This document shows positions 16,178 to 25,764 of a stretch of DNA of 64,000 nt, piece after piece. Origin of the DNA: Streptomyces ambofaciens ATCC 23877. Lineage in GTDB: Bacteria > Actinomycetota > Actinomycetes > Streptomycetales > Streptomycetaceae. The stretch is from positions 6,497,001-6,561,000 of the forward strand of contig NZ_CP012382.1 in NCBI RefSeq assembly GCF_001267885.1. The letters run 5' to 3'. Every line of letters begins with the position of its first letter. Position 1 is the stretch's first letter. The notes under the pieces were generated by a model, which saw only the letters and a list, made by a program, of their open reading frames with translations, searched no databases and was not told the DNA's origin. A program made the position numbers and the translations under genes.

Positions 16178-16450
16178 GTGGATGGACTCGGGGGCGCGCT
16201 GAACGGTCGGCAGCTTCGAACGCGGGCCTACGAAACAATGGACGCAAACGGCCTTCGCAGGGTCCGTCTGTACGATGCTCGGGCGTCTTGCCTCACGTAC
16301 CTCGCCACCCACGGTGTGCCGGATCACCTGCTCGCCAGGTGGGCCGGGTACACCAACGTGAAGACGACGAAGAAGTGGTACGTGAAGCCGGACGTGGCGG
16401 ACCTGCTTCCAGCGGCGGGGGCGTGGGGAGGTCTCGTAGGGGGCGTGTGA
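16178..16450 (+). pseudogene. C-terminal remnant of a tyrosine recombinase (phage-type integrase)
   Basis: The translation VRLYDARASCLTYLATHG then PDHLLARWAGYTNVKTTKKW and YVKPDVADLL matches the end of the integrase catalytic domain, including the Arg of the second active-site motif and the Tyr nucleophile context (KWYV). No N-terminal arm-binding or core-binding domain is present. It ends 30 bp before pcaL, and no tRNA lies nearby. It marks a former integration event at the edge of the decayed region. Confidence 0.65.
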
Positions 16451-16479
16451 CAGATCGTGACAGATGAAGGTGTGAACCC

Positions 16480-17877
16480 GTGACCGAAGGCAAGACCGAG
16501 ACGCTGCAATACCGCTTTGACGGGCCAGAACACCTACCAGTCCTCATCTTGGGGCCGTCCCTCGGTACCACCTGGCACATGTGGGACCGGCAGGTGCCCG
16601 AGCTGGCGCAGCAGTGGCGGGTCTTCCGGTTCGACCTGCCCGGGCACGGGGGCGCCCCCGCACATCCGTCGGGCTCGGTCGCCGAGCTCACCACGCGTCT
16701 GCTGGCCACGCTCGACGGACTCGGCGTGCAGCGCTTCGGCTACGCCGGCTGTGCGTTCGGCGGCGCCGTCGGCATCGAGCTGGCCCTGCGGCACCCCGAG
16801 CGCCTCGCCTCCCTCGCGCTGATCGCGGCGTCGCCGCGGTTCGGAACGGCCGACGAGTTCCGCCAGCGCGGCGTGATCGTCCGTACCAACGGACTCGACC
16901 CCATCGCCCGCAGCGCGCCGGAGCGCTGGTTCACCGGCGGGTTCGCCGCCGCCCAGCCGGCGATCACCGAGTGGGCCGTGCAGATGGTGCGGACCACCGA
17001 CCCCGGCTGCTACATCGCCGCCTGCGAGGCGCTCGCCGCGTTCGACGTGCGCGGTGAACTCGGGCAGGTCGGCGTCCCGACCCTGGTCCTCGTCGGCTCC
17101 GACGACCAGGTCACCGGCCCCGCCGAGGCCCGTACGCTGGTCGCCGGCATCCCGGACTCCCGCCTCGCCGTCGTCCCCGGCGCCTCCCACCTGGTTCCGG
17201 TCGAGCAGCCCGCAGCCGTCACCGACCTGCTGGTCCGGCATTTCGGCACCGCCTGGCAGACCGCCCACGACGCCTCCACCGGCCAGATCGCCGTCCCGGC
17301 CGCCCGCGCCACGACGGCCGCCGCCCAGCCCGTCGGGCCCGCCGCCCACGCCGTCGTCCCCGGGGCCGCACCCGTCGCGCCCGGCCTCTCCGCCGCCCCC
17401 GTCCAGCCGGCCATGGCCCCGCCACCCCAGGCGGCCGCGCCCATCGCCGAGATCGCCCCGCCCGCCGTGCCGCCGCAGGTCCCGGCGCAGGGGCGGCCCG
17501 ACCCCTACGACGCGGGGCTCAAGGTGCGCCGGGAAGTGCTCGGCGACGCGCACGTCGACCAGGCGCTGGCGCAGGCCGACGAGTTCTCCGGGGACTTCCA
17601 GGAGCTCCTCACCCGGTACGCCTGGGGCGAGATCTGGGACCGTCCGGGCCTGGACCGGCGCACCCGCAGCTGCATCACCCTCACCGCCCTGGTCGCCGGC
17701 GGCCACCTGGAGGAACTCGCGCCGCACCTGCGGGCCGCACTGCGCAACGGCCTCACTCCGGGAGAGATCAAGGAAGTGCTGCTGCAAGCGGCCGTCTACT
17801 GCGGCACACCCGCCGCGAGCAGGGCTTTCCGAGTGGCGCAGCAGGTCGTCCGCGAGGAGACCACGCCGCCGGAGTGA
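16480..17877 (+). CDS. pcaL: Fused 3-oxoadipate enol-lactonase / 4-carboxymuconolactone decarboxylase
   Basis: The 465-residue protein joins two beta-ketoadipate pathway enzymes. Residues 1-260 are an alpha/beta hydrolase enol-lactonase. FDLPGHGGAPAH leads to the elbow region GYAGCAFGGAVG, where Cys/Ser positions vary, and ends at the catalytic His in PGASHLVP. A ~90-residue Ala/Pro linker follows. Residues 345-460 are the decarboxylase (KVRREVLGDAHVDQALAQAD and PGEIKEVLLQAAVYCG). Such PcaL fusions are known in Streptomyces and Rhodococcus. The usual pcaHGB neighbours are absent here, so the gene may be a stand-alone copy. Note that the elbow is GCAFGG rather than GxSxGG. Confidence 0.85.
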   Translation: MTEGKTETLQYRFDGPEHLPVLILGPSLGTTWHMWDRQVPELAQQWRVFRFDLPGHGGAPAHPSGSVAELTTRLLATLDGLGVQRFGYAGCAFGGAVGIELALRHPERLASLALIAASPRFGTADEFRQRGVIVRTNGLDPIARSAPERWFTGGFAAAQPAITEWAVQMVRTTDPGCYIAACEALAAFDVRGELGQVGVPTLVLVGSDDQVTGPAEARTLVAGIPDSRLAVVPGASHLVPVEQPAAVTDLLVRHFGTAWQTAHDASTGQIAVPAARATTAAAQPVGPAAHAVVPGAAPVAPGLSAAPVQPAMAPPPQAAAPIAEIAPPAVPPQVPAQGRPDPYDAGLKVRREVLGDAHVDQALAQADEFSGDFQELLTRYAWGEIWDRPGLDRRTRSCITLTALVAGGHLEELAPHLRAALRNGLTPGEIKEVLLQAAVYCGTPAASRAFRVAQQVVREETTPPE

Positions 17878-17921
17878 GTCCCACCCGGCCGCGGGCCCGG
17901 GTGCGGCGGCAGGATGGAGTC

Positions 17922-18557
17922 ATGAAGCTGACCAAGAAGTCGCACGCCTGCGTCCGCCTGGAGAAGGACGGGCGGACGCTCGTCCTGGACCCCGGCGCGT
18001 TCAGCGAGGAGGACGCCGCCCTCGGCGCGGACGCCCTGCTCGTCACCCACGAGCACCCCGACCACTTCGACGAGCCGCGGCTGCGTGCCGCGATGGAGAA
18101 GAACCCGGCCGCCGAGATCTGGACCCTGAAGTCGGTCGCGGAGAAGATCTCGGCGGCGTTCCCGGGCCGCGTGCACACCGTCGGACACGGCGACACCTTC
18201 ACCGCCGCCGGGTTCGACGTGCAGGTCCACGGCGAGCTGCACGCGGTGATCCACCCGGACATCCCCCGCGTGACCAACGTCGGCTTCCTCGTCGACGGCG
18301 GCAAGGTCTTCCACCCCGGCGACGCCCTCACCGTCCCCGACCGGCCGGTCGAGACGCTGATGCTCCCCGTCATGGCGCCCTGGAACAAGATCTCCGAGGT
18401 CATCGACTACGTCCGCGAGGTGAAGCCGCAGCGCGCCTACGACATCCACGACGCCCTGCTCACCGACCTGGCCCGGCCGATCTACGACCGTCAGATCGGC
18501 GAGCTCGGCGGCTCGGAGCACCTGCGGCTGACCCCGGGGGAGTCCGCGCGCGTGTGA
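17922..18557 (+). CDS. MBL-fold metallo-hydrolase (UlaG/UPF0173-like)
   Basis: The 211-residue protein starts MKLTKKSHACVRLEKDGRTL and carries the metal motif VTHEHPDHFDEPRL (HxHxDH, ~residues 45-50), a later GELHAVIHPD, and VFHPGDAL. This short, one-domain form resembles the UlaG-like lactonase/nuclease group of the metallo-beta-lactamase superfamily. The substrate is unknown. The gene lies 44 bp after pcaL and 63 bp before exonuclease III, on the same strand. Confidence 0.85.
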   Translation: MKLTKKSHACVRLEKDGRTLVLDPGAFSEEDAALGADALLVTHEHPDHFDEPRLRAAMEKNPAAEIWTLKSVAEKISAAFPGRVHTVGHGDTFTAAGFDVQVHGELHAVIHPDIPRVTNVGFLVDGGKVFHPGDALTVPDRPVETLMLPVMAPWNKISEVIDYVREVKPQRAYDIHDALLTDLARPIYDRQIGELGGSEHLRLTPGESARV

Positions 18558-18620
18558 GGCCGGCGACCGGGGGCTCCCGGGCGGCCGGGGTTGTCAGTGC
18601 CGCCCGGTAGGTTGTGGGAC

Positions 18621-19400
18621 ATGCGCATCGCCACCTGGAACGTGAACTCGATCACCGCCCGCCTGCCGAGGCTGCTCGCCTGGCTGGAGAGCAGCGGCAC
18701 CGACGTGCTGTGCCTCCAGGAGGCCAAGGTCGCCGAGGAGCAGTTCCCCTTCGACGAGCTGCGGGAGAAGGGCTACGAGGCGGCGGTCCACGCCACCGGC
18801 AGGTGGAACGGCGTGGCGGTGCTCTCCCGCGTAGGCCTCGAGGACGTGGTCAAGGGGCTGCCCGGCGACCCCGGCTACGACGGGATCCAGGAGCCCCGCG
18901 CCATCTCCGCCACCTGCGGCCCGGTCCGCGTCTGGTCGGTGTACGTGCCGAACGGGCGCGAGGTGGAGCACCCGCACTACGCCTACAAGCTCCAGTGGTT
19001 CGAGGCCCTGCGTGCCGCCGTCGAGGGTGACGCCGCCGGTGACCGTCCCTTCGCGGTGATGGGCGACTACAACGTCGCGCCGACGGACGAGGACGTCTAC
19101 GACCGCGCCGCCTTCGAGGGCTCCACCCACGTCACCCCCGCCGAGCGCGCCGCCCTCGCCTCCCTGCGCGGCACCGGCCTGACCGACGTGGTCCCGCGCC
19201 CCCTGAAGTACGACCACCCCTTCACCTACTGGGACTACCGGCAGCTCTGCTTCCCCAAGAACCGCGGTATGCGCATCGACCTGGTGTACGGCAACGAGCC
19301 CTTCGCCAAGGCCGTCACCGACTCCTACGTCGACCGCGAGGAGCGCAAGGGCAAGGGCGCCTCGGACCATGCACCGGTCGTGGTGGACCTGGACGTGTAG
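18621..19400 (+). CDS. xth: Exodeoxyribonuclease III (AP endonuclease family)
   Basis: The 259-residue protein shows the ExoIII/APE1 series of catalytic motifs: RIATWNVNSI, CLQEAKV (metal-binding Glu), VYVPNGR, VMGDYNVAPTDED (Asp/Asn pair), FTYWDYR and ASDHAPVVVDL (Asp-His pair). It cuts abasic sites and trims 3' ends in base excision repair in the cytoplasm. The start is the ATG at 18621 shortly after GTGGG. Length is normal for the family. Confidence 0.93.
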   Translation: MRIATWNVNSITARLPRLLAWLESSGTDVLCLQEAKVAEEQFPFDELREKGYEAAVHATGRWNGVAVLSRVGLEDVVKGLPGDPGYDGIQEPRAISATCGPVRVWSVYVPNGREVEHPHYAYKLQWFEALRAAVEGDAAGDRPFAVMGDYNVAPTDEDVYDRAAFEGSTHVTPAERAALASLRGTGLTDVVPRPLKYDHPFTYWDYRQLCFPKNRGMRIDLVYGNEPFAKAVTDSYVDREERKGKGASDHAPVVVDLDV

Positions 19401-19402
19401 GA

Positions 19403-19460
19403 CCCGCCCCGGCGGCCCGCGCATCCGCCCCGGCGGCCCGCGCACCCGCCCCGGCCACCC
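19403..19460. repeat. Short GC-rich tandem repeat after xth
   Basis: About 2.7 copies of a ~21-bp unit of the form CCGCCCCGGCGGCCCGCGCAT lie just past the stop codon of the exonuclease gene. The unit contains a self-complementary CCGCCCCGGCGG and may act as a weak terminator. It is non-coding. Confidence 0.5.
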
Positions 19461-19570
19461 CTCCCGCTGAGCCGCCCCGACGCCCCCTCATCCGCTCCCG
19501 CCTGTCCGCCGTCGTCTCCGTCCTGCGTGCCCTGTGGTGCATACGGCGGTACGAATGACAGTCTGGAGGT

Positions 19571-19978
19571 ATGAACATCCCCTTCCTGGGCCGGCGGCGC
19601 GAAGACCCCCGCGTCCACGACGCCGAGGGCATCGGTGAGCTGCTCGCCGACTGCGACCTGCTGCGCTCACAGGCGTCGCGGGAGGGTGTCCGGCTCGACG
19701 ACTCGGCGGCGTCCCTGGAGCAGCTGGACCAGGTGCTGCCCCGCTGGCGGAGCGACGAGGAGATCCTGAACTGGCTCGGCAACGACGCCGGTCTGTACCT
19801 CGGCACCGTGATCGTGCGCACCGTGCCCGGCGCCGCCTGGTCCATCCGGGCCGACGGTCAGCCGGTCGTCCGGCTCGCCTCCGGCCGGGAGTTCGACGTG
19901 GTGGCGTCCGGCCACGAGTGGGCGGCGGACGGGGTGCCCGAGCTCTCGCAGCTGTACGGCGAAGTCGCGGAGACGTGA
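19571..19978 (+). CDS. Hypothetical protein (DUF6278-like)
   Basis: The 135-residue soluble protein starts MNIPFLGRRREDPRVHDAEG and contains VRLDDSAASLEQLDQVLPRW and LNWLGNDAGLYLGTVIVRTV. The compact alpha+beta sequence, with the central GNDAGLYLGTV turn, matches a small Streptomyces protein family of unknown role. There is no signal peptide or membrane segment. It stands alone between xth and a leftward membrane protein gene. Confidence 0.7.
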   Translation: MNIPFLGRRREDPRVHDAEGIGELLADCDLLRSQASREGVRLDDSAASLEQLDQVLPRWRSDEEILNWLGNDAGLYLGTVIVRTVPGAAWSIRADGQPVVRLASGREFDVVASGHEWAADGVPELSQLYGEVAET

Positions 19979-20087
19979 CCCCCGGCCCCGAGGAGCGCCG
20001 TAAATAGGGCTAATGCCCGAAGGTGCGTGTCGTCGGCATGCCCGTCGTCCGTCCCGCTACGTTGCAGTCCTCGGGCCGCGCGCAGAG

Positions 20088-20140
20088 GACGCACGGGACA
20101 CACGAGACGCACGGGACACGCGAGACGCGCACGACGCGCA
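20088..20140. repeat. 18-bp tandem repeat
   Basis: GACGCACGGGACACACGA at 20088-20105 is followed by a copy with one change (20106-20123) and a decayed third copy. It lies in the spacer between the DUF6278-like gene and the leftward membrane protein gene. I see no gene in 19979-20242. Confidence 0.55.
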
Positions 20141-20242
20141 GGGGGTACGCAGGGGTGCAGCCGGAGATCACTGCTCGCGCAGCGGATCGGCCGTCACGAC
20201 AGGTCGTCCGCGGGCGGGGAGAAGGTCAGCTGCACGGCCGCC

Positions 20243-21001
20243 CTAGGCCCGATGGGAGTTGCGGGGCGCCGGTGCCGGCGCCGGCAGGGGGCTCGTCGCC
20301 ACCCGGGTCACGTCCCCGACGAGCTCGACGACATCCGGCCCGTAGGCCTGCGAGTTGACCACCTTGAGCAGCAGCACGAAGGAGTTGTTGCCGTGCTTGC
20401 GGGCCAGCTTCTCGTGGTGACGCGCGAGGTAGCGGGTGGCCGCCTGGTTGTTGATCGCGCGCTGGCCGCAGAACAGGAACGCGGGGCGGGCCTCGCGCCG
20501 GTCCCCGGCGGTGAGCCGCGCCAGCAGGACGTACTCCGTGACGCCCGGGTCCATGCGGTAGCGCTCGCCGCCTATCTGGAACGCCCCGCGGTCCGGGCCC
20601 GGCTCCGGGTCGATGTTGATCCGCACCCCGGGCAGCATGGCCGCCATGTGGGCCACCATGCGCCGGTTCGATCCCGGGCCGCCCACGCAGAACTCCGTCC
20701 GTTCGCCGAAGCCCTGATGGACCATGTCCTGCGTGACCACCTGCAGGTGCGCGCCGCAGTCCTTGATCAGCCCGGACAGTTCCAGCAGCGCGAAGACGTC
20801 GAAGCGGTGGACGGCCGGTTCGGAGGCGGCCGGGTCCCGGTTGACGACGAGCAGCGACTCGGAGTTCTCCGGCAGCCCGAAGAACGCCTGCTTGCGGCGG
20901 AGCTTCCGCTTCAGCAGGTACGTACGGGCGAGCCAGCCCAGCGCGGCGCTGATGCCGGCCGCGACCACACCCAGGACGATGTTGCGCACGTCGTCAGTCA
21001 T
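20243..21001 (-). CDS. Membrane-anchored hypothetical protein
   Basis: The 252-residue protein has one N-terminal helix (NIVLGVVAAGISAALGWLA), then a basic stop-transfer KRKLRRKQ and a cytosolic domain. The domain contains ESLLVVNRDP, CVGGPGSNRRMVAHMAAMLP and ARLTAGDRREARPAFLFCGQ. It resembles a nucleotide- or ligand-binding alpha/beta domain found as a membrane-tethered protein in Streptomyces. No catalytic motif is evident to me. It is transcribed leftward, divergent from ggt. Confidence 0.65.
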   Translation of the reverse strand: MTDDVRNIVLGVVAAGISAALGWLARTYLLKRKLRRKQAFFGLPENSESLLVVNRDPAASEPAVHRFDVFALLELSGLIKDCGAHLQVVTQDMVHQGFGERTEFCVGGPGSNRRMVAHMAAMLPGVRINIDPEPGPDRGAFQIGGERYRMDPGVTEYVLLARLTAGDRREARPAFLFCGQRAINNQAATRYLARHHEKLARKHGNNSFVLLLKVVNSQAYGPDVVELVGDVTRVATSPLPAPAPAPRNSHRA

Positions 21002-21121
21002 GGGCGCGCATGCTAGCGGGCATCGGTGAACCGGTGTTCGACGGGTCGCGGCGGACATGCTCCTGACGCGGCCATGGCGATCAACTAAGCTGCCCGAACG
21101 GCCTTTTCACTGGAGGTGCGG

Positions 21122-22924
21122 ATGCGTCGCCCTGTCGCACGGAATCTGACGGTCCTGGCGGTCTCTGCCGCCGTGGTGTCGGTGGGGGCGGCAGCGCCAC
21201 CCGCCGCCCAGAGCAGGCCCGTCGCCCCGAAGACCCCGGTCGCCGTCGGACACGGCGGTGCGGTCGCCAGCGTCGACCCGGACGCCTCGGCCGCCGGCAT
21301 CGAGGTCCTGCGCAAGGGCGGCAACGCCGTCGACGCGGCCGTGGCCACCGCCGCCGCGCTCGGCGTCACCGAGCCCTACTCGGCCGGCATCGGGGGAGGG
21401 GGGTACTTCGTCTACTACGACGCCAAGTCCCGCACGGTGCGCACCATCGACGGCCGGGAGACCGCACCGCTCACCGCCGACGAGAAGCTCTTCACGGAGA
21501 ACGGGAAGCCCATCCCCTTCGCCGAGGCCGTCAGCAGCGGCCTCGCCGTCGGCACCCCGGGCACGCCCGCCACCTGGCAGAGCGCCCTCGACCGGTGGGG
21601 CAGCCGGAAGCTCGGCTCCGTCCTCGCGCCCGCCGAGCGTCTGGCCCGGAACGGCTTCACCGTCGACGACACCTTCCGCTCCCAGACCGCCGCCAACGAA
21701 CAGCGGTTCCGCTACTTCCCGGACACCGCCGAGCTGTTCCTGCCCGGCGGTGAACTCCCGGTCGTGGGCTCCACGTTCAAGAACCCGGACCTGGCGCGCA
21801 CCTACGAGGAGCTGAGCCGCAAGGGCGTCGGCGCCCTCTACCGCGGCGAGCTCGGCGAGGACGTCGTCGCCACCGTCAACGAGCCGCCCGTCGACCCCGG
21901 CTCCGGCTGGAACGCCCGCCCCGGCGACTTGTCCGCCGAGGACCTCGCGGCCTACGAGGCCACGTTCCAAAAGCCCACCCGGACCTCGTACCGCGGTCTG
22001 GGCGTCTACTCCATCGCACCCTCCTCCTCCGGAGGCACCACGGTCGGCGAGGCCCTCAACATCCTGGAGCGGACCGACCTCTCCACGGCGAGCAAGGCCC
22101 GCTACCTGCACCGCTTCATCGAGGCGAGCCGCATCGCGTTCGCCGACCGCGGGCGCTGGGTCGGTGACCCCGCCTTCGAGGACGTACCGACCGAGGAACT
22201 GCTGGCGCAGCGGTACGCCGACTCCCGCGCGTGCCTGATCAAGGACGACGCGGTCCTCACCAGTCCTCTCGCGCCCGGGGACCCCCGGCACCCGGCCCCC
22301 TGCGCGGGCGGTGGAACGGCGGCGCCGACGACGTACGAGGGCGAGAACACCACGCACCTCACGGTCGCCGACAAGTGGGGGAACGTCGTCGCCTACACGC
22401 TCACCATCGAGCAGACCGGCGGCAGCGGCATCACCGTGCCCGGTCGCGGCTTCCTGCTCAACAACGAGCTGACGGACTTCTCCTTCGCCCCCGCCAACCC
22501 GGCCGTCCACGACCCGAACCTGCCCGGGCCCGGCAAGCGCCCGCGATCCTCGATCGCGCCGACGATCGTCCTGGACCGGCACCACCGGCCGGTCGTGGCG
22601 GTCGGTTCGCCCGGCGGCGCCACCATCATCACCACCGTGCTCCAGACGCTCACCGGCTTCCTCGACCGCGGCCTCCCGCTCGTCGACGCGATCGCCGCAC
22701 CGCGCGCCAGCCAGCGCAACGCCGCGCAGACCGAGCTCGAACCCGGCCTGTACGACAGCGGCGTGCGGGCGGACCTGGAGGCGCTCGGGCACTCCTTCAA
22801 GCTCAACCCGGAGATCGGCGCGGCGACCGGTGTGCAGCGGCTGCCGGACGGCAGGTGGCTGGCCGCCGCCGAGAAGGAACGACGCGGCGGCGGCTCGGCG
22901 ATGGTGGTGCGGCCCGCGCGCTGA
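21122..22924 (+). CDS. ggt: Secreted gamma-glutamyltransferase
   Basis: The 600-residue precursor has a Sec-type signal (MRRPVARNLTVLAVSAAVVS, then a hydrophobic stretch ending near PPAAQS). The GGT core follows: GGNAVDAAVATAAALGVTEP and YSAGIGGGGYFV. The autoprocessing site is ENTTHLTVADKWGN, where the Thr becomes the N-terminal nucleophile of the small subunit. Late motifs are RPRSSIAPTIVL and SPGGATIITTV. It hydrolyses or transfers gamma-glutamyl groups of glutathione-like or poly-glutamyl compounds outside the cell. The ATG at 21122 follows GGAGG by 5 nt. Confidence 0.9.
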   Translation: MRRPVARNLTVLAVSAAVVSVGAAAPPAAQSRPVAPKTPVAVGHGGAVASVDPDASAAGIEVLRKGGNAVDAAVATAAALGVTEPYSAGIGGGGYFVYYDAKSRTVRTIDGRETAPLTADEKLFTENGKPIPFAEAVSSGLAVGTPGTPATWQSALDRWGSRKLGSVLAPAERLARNGFTVDDTFRSQTAANEQRFRYFPDTAELFLPGGELPVVGSTFKNPDLARTYEELSRKGVGALYRGELGEDVVATVNEPPVDPGSGWNARPGDLSAEDLAAYEATFQKPTRTSYRGLGVYSIAPSSSGGTTVGEALNILERTDLSTASKARYLHRFIEASRIAFADRGRWVGDPAFEDVPTEELLAQRYADSRACLIKDDAVLTSPLAPGDPRHPAPCAGGGTAAPTTYEGENTTHLTVADKWGNVVAYTLTIEQTGGSGITVPGRGFLLNNELTDFSFAPANPAVHDPNLPGPGKRPRSSIAPTIVLDRHHRPVVAVGSPGGATIITTVLQTLTGFLDRGLPLVDAIAAPRASQRNAAQTELEPGLYDSGVRADLEALGHSFKLNPEIGAATGVQRLPDGRWLAAAEKERRGGGSAMVVRPAR

Positions 22925-22934
22925 GGCCGGTGGG

Positions 22935-22951
22935 GCGGGCCCCAGGCCCGC
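22935..22951. terminator. Bidirectional hairpin between ggt and the Clp gene
   Basis: GCGGGCC and GGCCCGC form a perfect 7-bp stem with a 3-nt loop, filling the 27-bp gap between two convergent stop codons. It should end transcripts from both sides. Confidence 0.55.
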
Positions 22952-25483
22952 TCACAGTTCGGGGACGGGCCGCTCGGGCGTCCGGAACGCCAGCCGCCCG
23001 TCCTCGGCGTCGACCGTCACCCGGCCGCCCTCAGCGACCCGGCCGTCGAGCAGCAGCCGGGACAGCTCGTTGTCGACCTCGCGCTGGATGGTGCGACGCA
23101 ACGGGCGGGCGCCGTACTCCGGCTGGTAGCCGCGCTCGGCGATCCAGTCCACGGCCGCGTCGGTGAACTCGACGGTGATGCCCTGCGCGTGCACCATGCG
23201 GCGGGTCTGCTCCAGGAGCAGGCTGGTGATCTGCCGCAGCTGCTCGCCGCTGAGCTGGCGGAAGACGACGATCTCGTCGATGCGGTTGAGGAACTCGGGC
23301 CGGAAGTGCTCGCGCAGCGGACGCAGCACCTGCTCGCGCCGGGCCTCCTCGTCGGCCTCCGAACCGCCGGCGCCGAAGCCGATGCCCGCACCGCGCCGGG
23401 TGATCACGTCGGATCCCAGGTTGCTGGTCATCACGACGACCGCGTTGGTGAAGTCCACGGTCCGGCCCTGGGAGTCGGTGAGGCGCCCGTCGTCGAGGAC
23501 CTGGAGCAGGATGTTGAAGACGTCCGGATGCGCCTTCTCCACCTCGTCCAGCAGGAGCAGCGAGTACGGGTGGCGGCGGACCACCTCGGTGAGCTGACCA
23601 GCCTCCTCGTGCCCGACGTAGCCGGGCGGGGCGCCGACCAGCCGGCTGACGGTGTGCCGCTCCTGGTACTCGCTCATGTCCAGGCGGACCATGCGGTCCT
23701 CGCTGCCGAACAGGGCCTCGGCCAGCGCCCGGGCCAGCTCGGTCTTGCCCACGCCGGTCGGGCCGAGGAAGAGGAAGCTGCCGATGGGCCGGTCGGGGCT
23801 GGCGAGTCCGGCGCGGGAGCGCAGTACGGCGTCGGAGACGACCCGTACGGCCTCCTCCTGGCCGACGACCCGCTCGTGGAGGTGGGACTCCAGACCCAGC
23901 AGCCGCTCCTTCTCCTCCTGGGTGAGGCTGCTGACCGGGATGCCGGTCTGCCGGGAGACCACCTCGGCGATGGACTCGGTGCGGACGACCAGGTTCAGGC
24001 CCTCGTCGGCCTCGCCGCCGCCGGTGGCCTCGGAGATGCGCTGCTTCAGCCCGGAGATCTGGTCGCGCAACTGCATGGCCCGTTCGTACTGCTCGTCCGC
24101 GACCGCCTGCTCCTTGTCCCGGACGAGCTGGTCGACCTCGCGCTCCATCGCCCGCACGTCCGTGCCCTTGGTGCGGGCCCGCAGGCGCACCCGGGCACCG
24201 GCCTGGTCGATCAGGTCGATGGCCTTGTCCGGCAGCCGGCGGTCGGTGAGGTAGCGGTCGGACATCTCCACGGCCGCCACCAGCGCCTCGTCGGTGTAGC
24301 GGACCTGGTGGTGGGCCTCGTAGCGGTCGCGCAGGCCGCGCAGGATCTCGATCGCGTCGGCGGGGGTGGGCTCCGGCACCAGGATCGGCTGGAACCGGCG
24401 GGCGAGCGCCGCGTCCTTCTCGATCTTGCGGTACTCCTCCAGCGTCGTCGCGCCCACGATGTGCAGCTCGCCGCGGGCCAGGGCGGGCTTGAGGATGTTC
24501 CCGGCGTCCATCGAGCCGCCCTCGCCGCCACCGCCCGCGCCGACGACGGTGTGCAGCTCGTCGATGAAGATGATCAGCTGGTCGGAGTGGGCGCGGATCT
24601 CGCCCACGATGTTGTTCATGCGCTCCTCGAAGTCGCCGCGGTAGCGGGTGCCGGCGACCACGCCCGTCAGGTCCAGCGCGACCACCCGGCGCCCGACCAG
24701 CACGTCGGGCACGTCGCCGTCGGTGATGCGCTGGGCGAGCCCCTCCACGACGGCGGTCTTGCCGACGCCCGCGTCACCGATCAGGACCGGGTTGTTCTTG
24801 CCCCGGCGGGAGAGCACCTCGACGGTCTGCTCGATCTCCTCCTCGCGCCCGATCACCGGGTCGATCCGGCCCTGCTGGGCCAGCTCGGTGAGGTCGCGGC
24901 CGTACTTGTCCAGCGTCGGCGTGTTCGTGGCCCGCGGTCCCTCGGCGCGCCCGCCCTTCGCGGTGTCCTGCGGCTCCGTCGGCAGGCCCGAGGGGGCGAA
25001 GCGGGCCGCGTTCAGGATGTGCCCGGCGGCCGAGTCCGGGTTGGCGGCCAGGGCGCTGAGCACGTGCTCCGGGCCGATGTACCCGGTGCCGGTCGAGCGG
25101 GCCAGTTCGTGCGCGTCGAGCAGGGCGCGTTTGACGGCCGGGGTGAGGGACAGCGAGGTCGGCGGCGGGACCTCGCCCGGCGGGTGCTGCACCGGGCCGG
25201 TCCGCTCGTCGATCTGCGACGCCAGGGCGTCCGGGTCGGCGCCCGCCCGGCTGAGCAGGCCCCGGGTCGGCTCGGTGGAGAGGGCGGCCCGCAGCAGGTG
25301 CTCGGTGTCCAGGTCCCGGCTGCCGTGCTCGGCGGCGTACTGGGCCGCGCCGCGCACCAGCTCCCGGGCCGGCTGGCTGAGCAGCCTGCCGATGTCGATC
25401 TGCCGCGGCCTCGGCCCGCCGAAGAAGCGTGCCAGGAATTCCGCGAACGGGTCGCCCTCCGGTCCCATGAAGCCGCTGGTCAT
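22952..25483 (-). CDS. ClpC-type AAA+ unfoldase
   Basis: The 843-residue protein has a paired Clp N-domain (HLLRAALS and HVLSALAA), then a first AAA+ module ([20 protein letters not shown]), a short UVR-like middle domain ([18 protein letters not shown]) and a second AAA+ module ([20 protein letters not shown]). AGIGFGAGG carries an IGF-type loop used to dock on ClpP. The middle domain is too short for ClpB. This is therefore a ClpC-family chaperone for regulated proteolysis. The first ~25 residues ([13 protein letters not shown]) are unlike the housekeeping ClpC, so it is probably an extra paralogue with its own substrates. Confidence 0.9.
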   Translation of the reverse strand: MTSGFMGPEGDPFAEFLARFFGGPRPRQIDIGRLLSQPARELVRGAAQYAAEHGSRDLDTEHLLRAALSTEPTRGLLSRAGADPDALASQIDERTGPVQHPPGEVPPPTSLSLTPAVKRALLDAHELARSTGTGYIGPEHVLSALAANPDSAAGHILNAARFAPSGLPTEPQDTAKGGRAEGPRATNTPTLDKYGRDLTELAQQGRIDPVIGREEEIEQTVEVLSRRGKNNPVLIGDAGVGKTAVVEGLAQRITDGDVPDVLVGRRVVALDLTGVVAGTRYRGDFEERMNNIVGEIRAHSDQLIIFIDELHTVVGAGGGGEGGSMDAGNILKPALARGELHIVGATTLEEYRKIEKDAALARRFQPILVPEPTPADAIEILRGLRDRYEAHHQVRYTDEALVAAVEMSDRYLTDRRLPDKAIDLIDQAGARVRLRARTKGTDVRAMEREVDQLVRDKEQAVADEQYERAMQLRDQISGLKQRISEATGGGEADEGLNLVVRTESIAEVVSRQTGIPVSSLTQEEKERLLGLESHLHERVVGQEEAVRVVSDAVLRSRAGLASPDRPIGSFLFLGPTGVGKTELARALAEALFGSEDRMVRLDMSEYQERHTVSRLVGAPPGYVGHEEAGQLTEVVRRHPYSLLLLDEVEKAHPDVFNILLQVLDDGRLTDSQGRTVDFTNAVVVMTSNLGSDVITRRGAGIGFGAGGSEADEEARREQVLRPLREHFRPEFLNRIDEIVVFRQLSGEQLRQITSLLLEQTRRMVHAQGITVEFTDAAVDWIAERGYQPEYGARPLRRTIQREVDNELSRLLLDGRVAEGGRVTVDAEDGRLAFRTPERPVPEL

Positions 25484-25523
25484 CGTGTACGGACCTCCGC
25501 TGCATCGCTGATCGACGTGCCGG

Positions 25524-25540
25524 GGCCGGGTAACCCGGCC
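25524..25540. promoter_or_regulatory. Palindrome in the Clp gene promoter region
   Basis: GGCCGGGT and ACCCGGCC are inverted around a single A, 41-57 bp upstream of the Clp start codon. It could be an operator or a hairpin. It is not an HspR (HAIR) or CtsR box. Confidence 0.4.
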
Positions 25541-25764
25541 GGGGCGCGGTCATGCCCAACATGACACGATCTGTTCCGGCGGGCATGTCCGGGAAGCCCG
25601 GGCACCGCGGGCCCCGGTCGCGCCCCGCGCGAGCGGACGCGCAGGTCTCGGCAGGCGTCCCGGCCGGTCGGGCGCCTGGTCCCGCCAGGCCTCCCGTACC
25701 CGGCGGACCCCCAGGCTCACGGCCGTTCGCGCGATCGGACACCTGGCCTCGGCAGGCTTCCCGC

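Noticed and set aside
16118..16480. tRNA or attachment site next to the integrase remnant
   Set aside because: No tRNA-like cloverleaf or repeated 3' tRNA end is visible, and a core att duplicate could not be found by eye.
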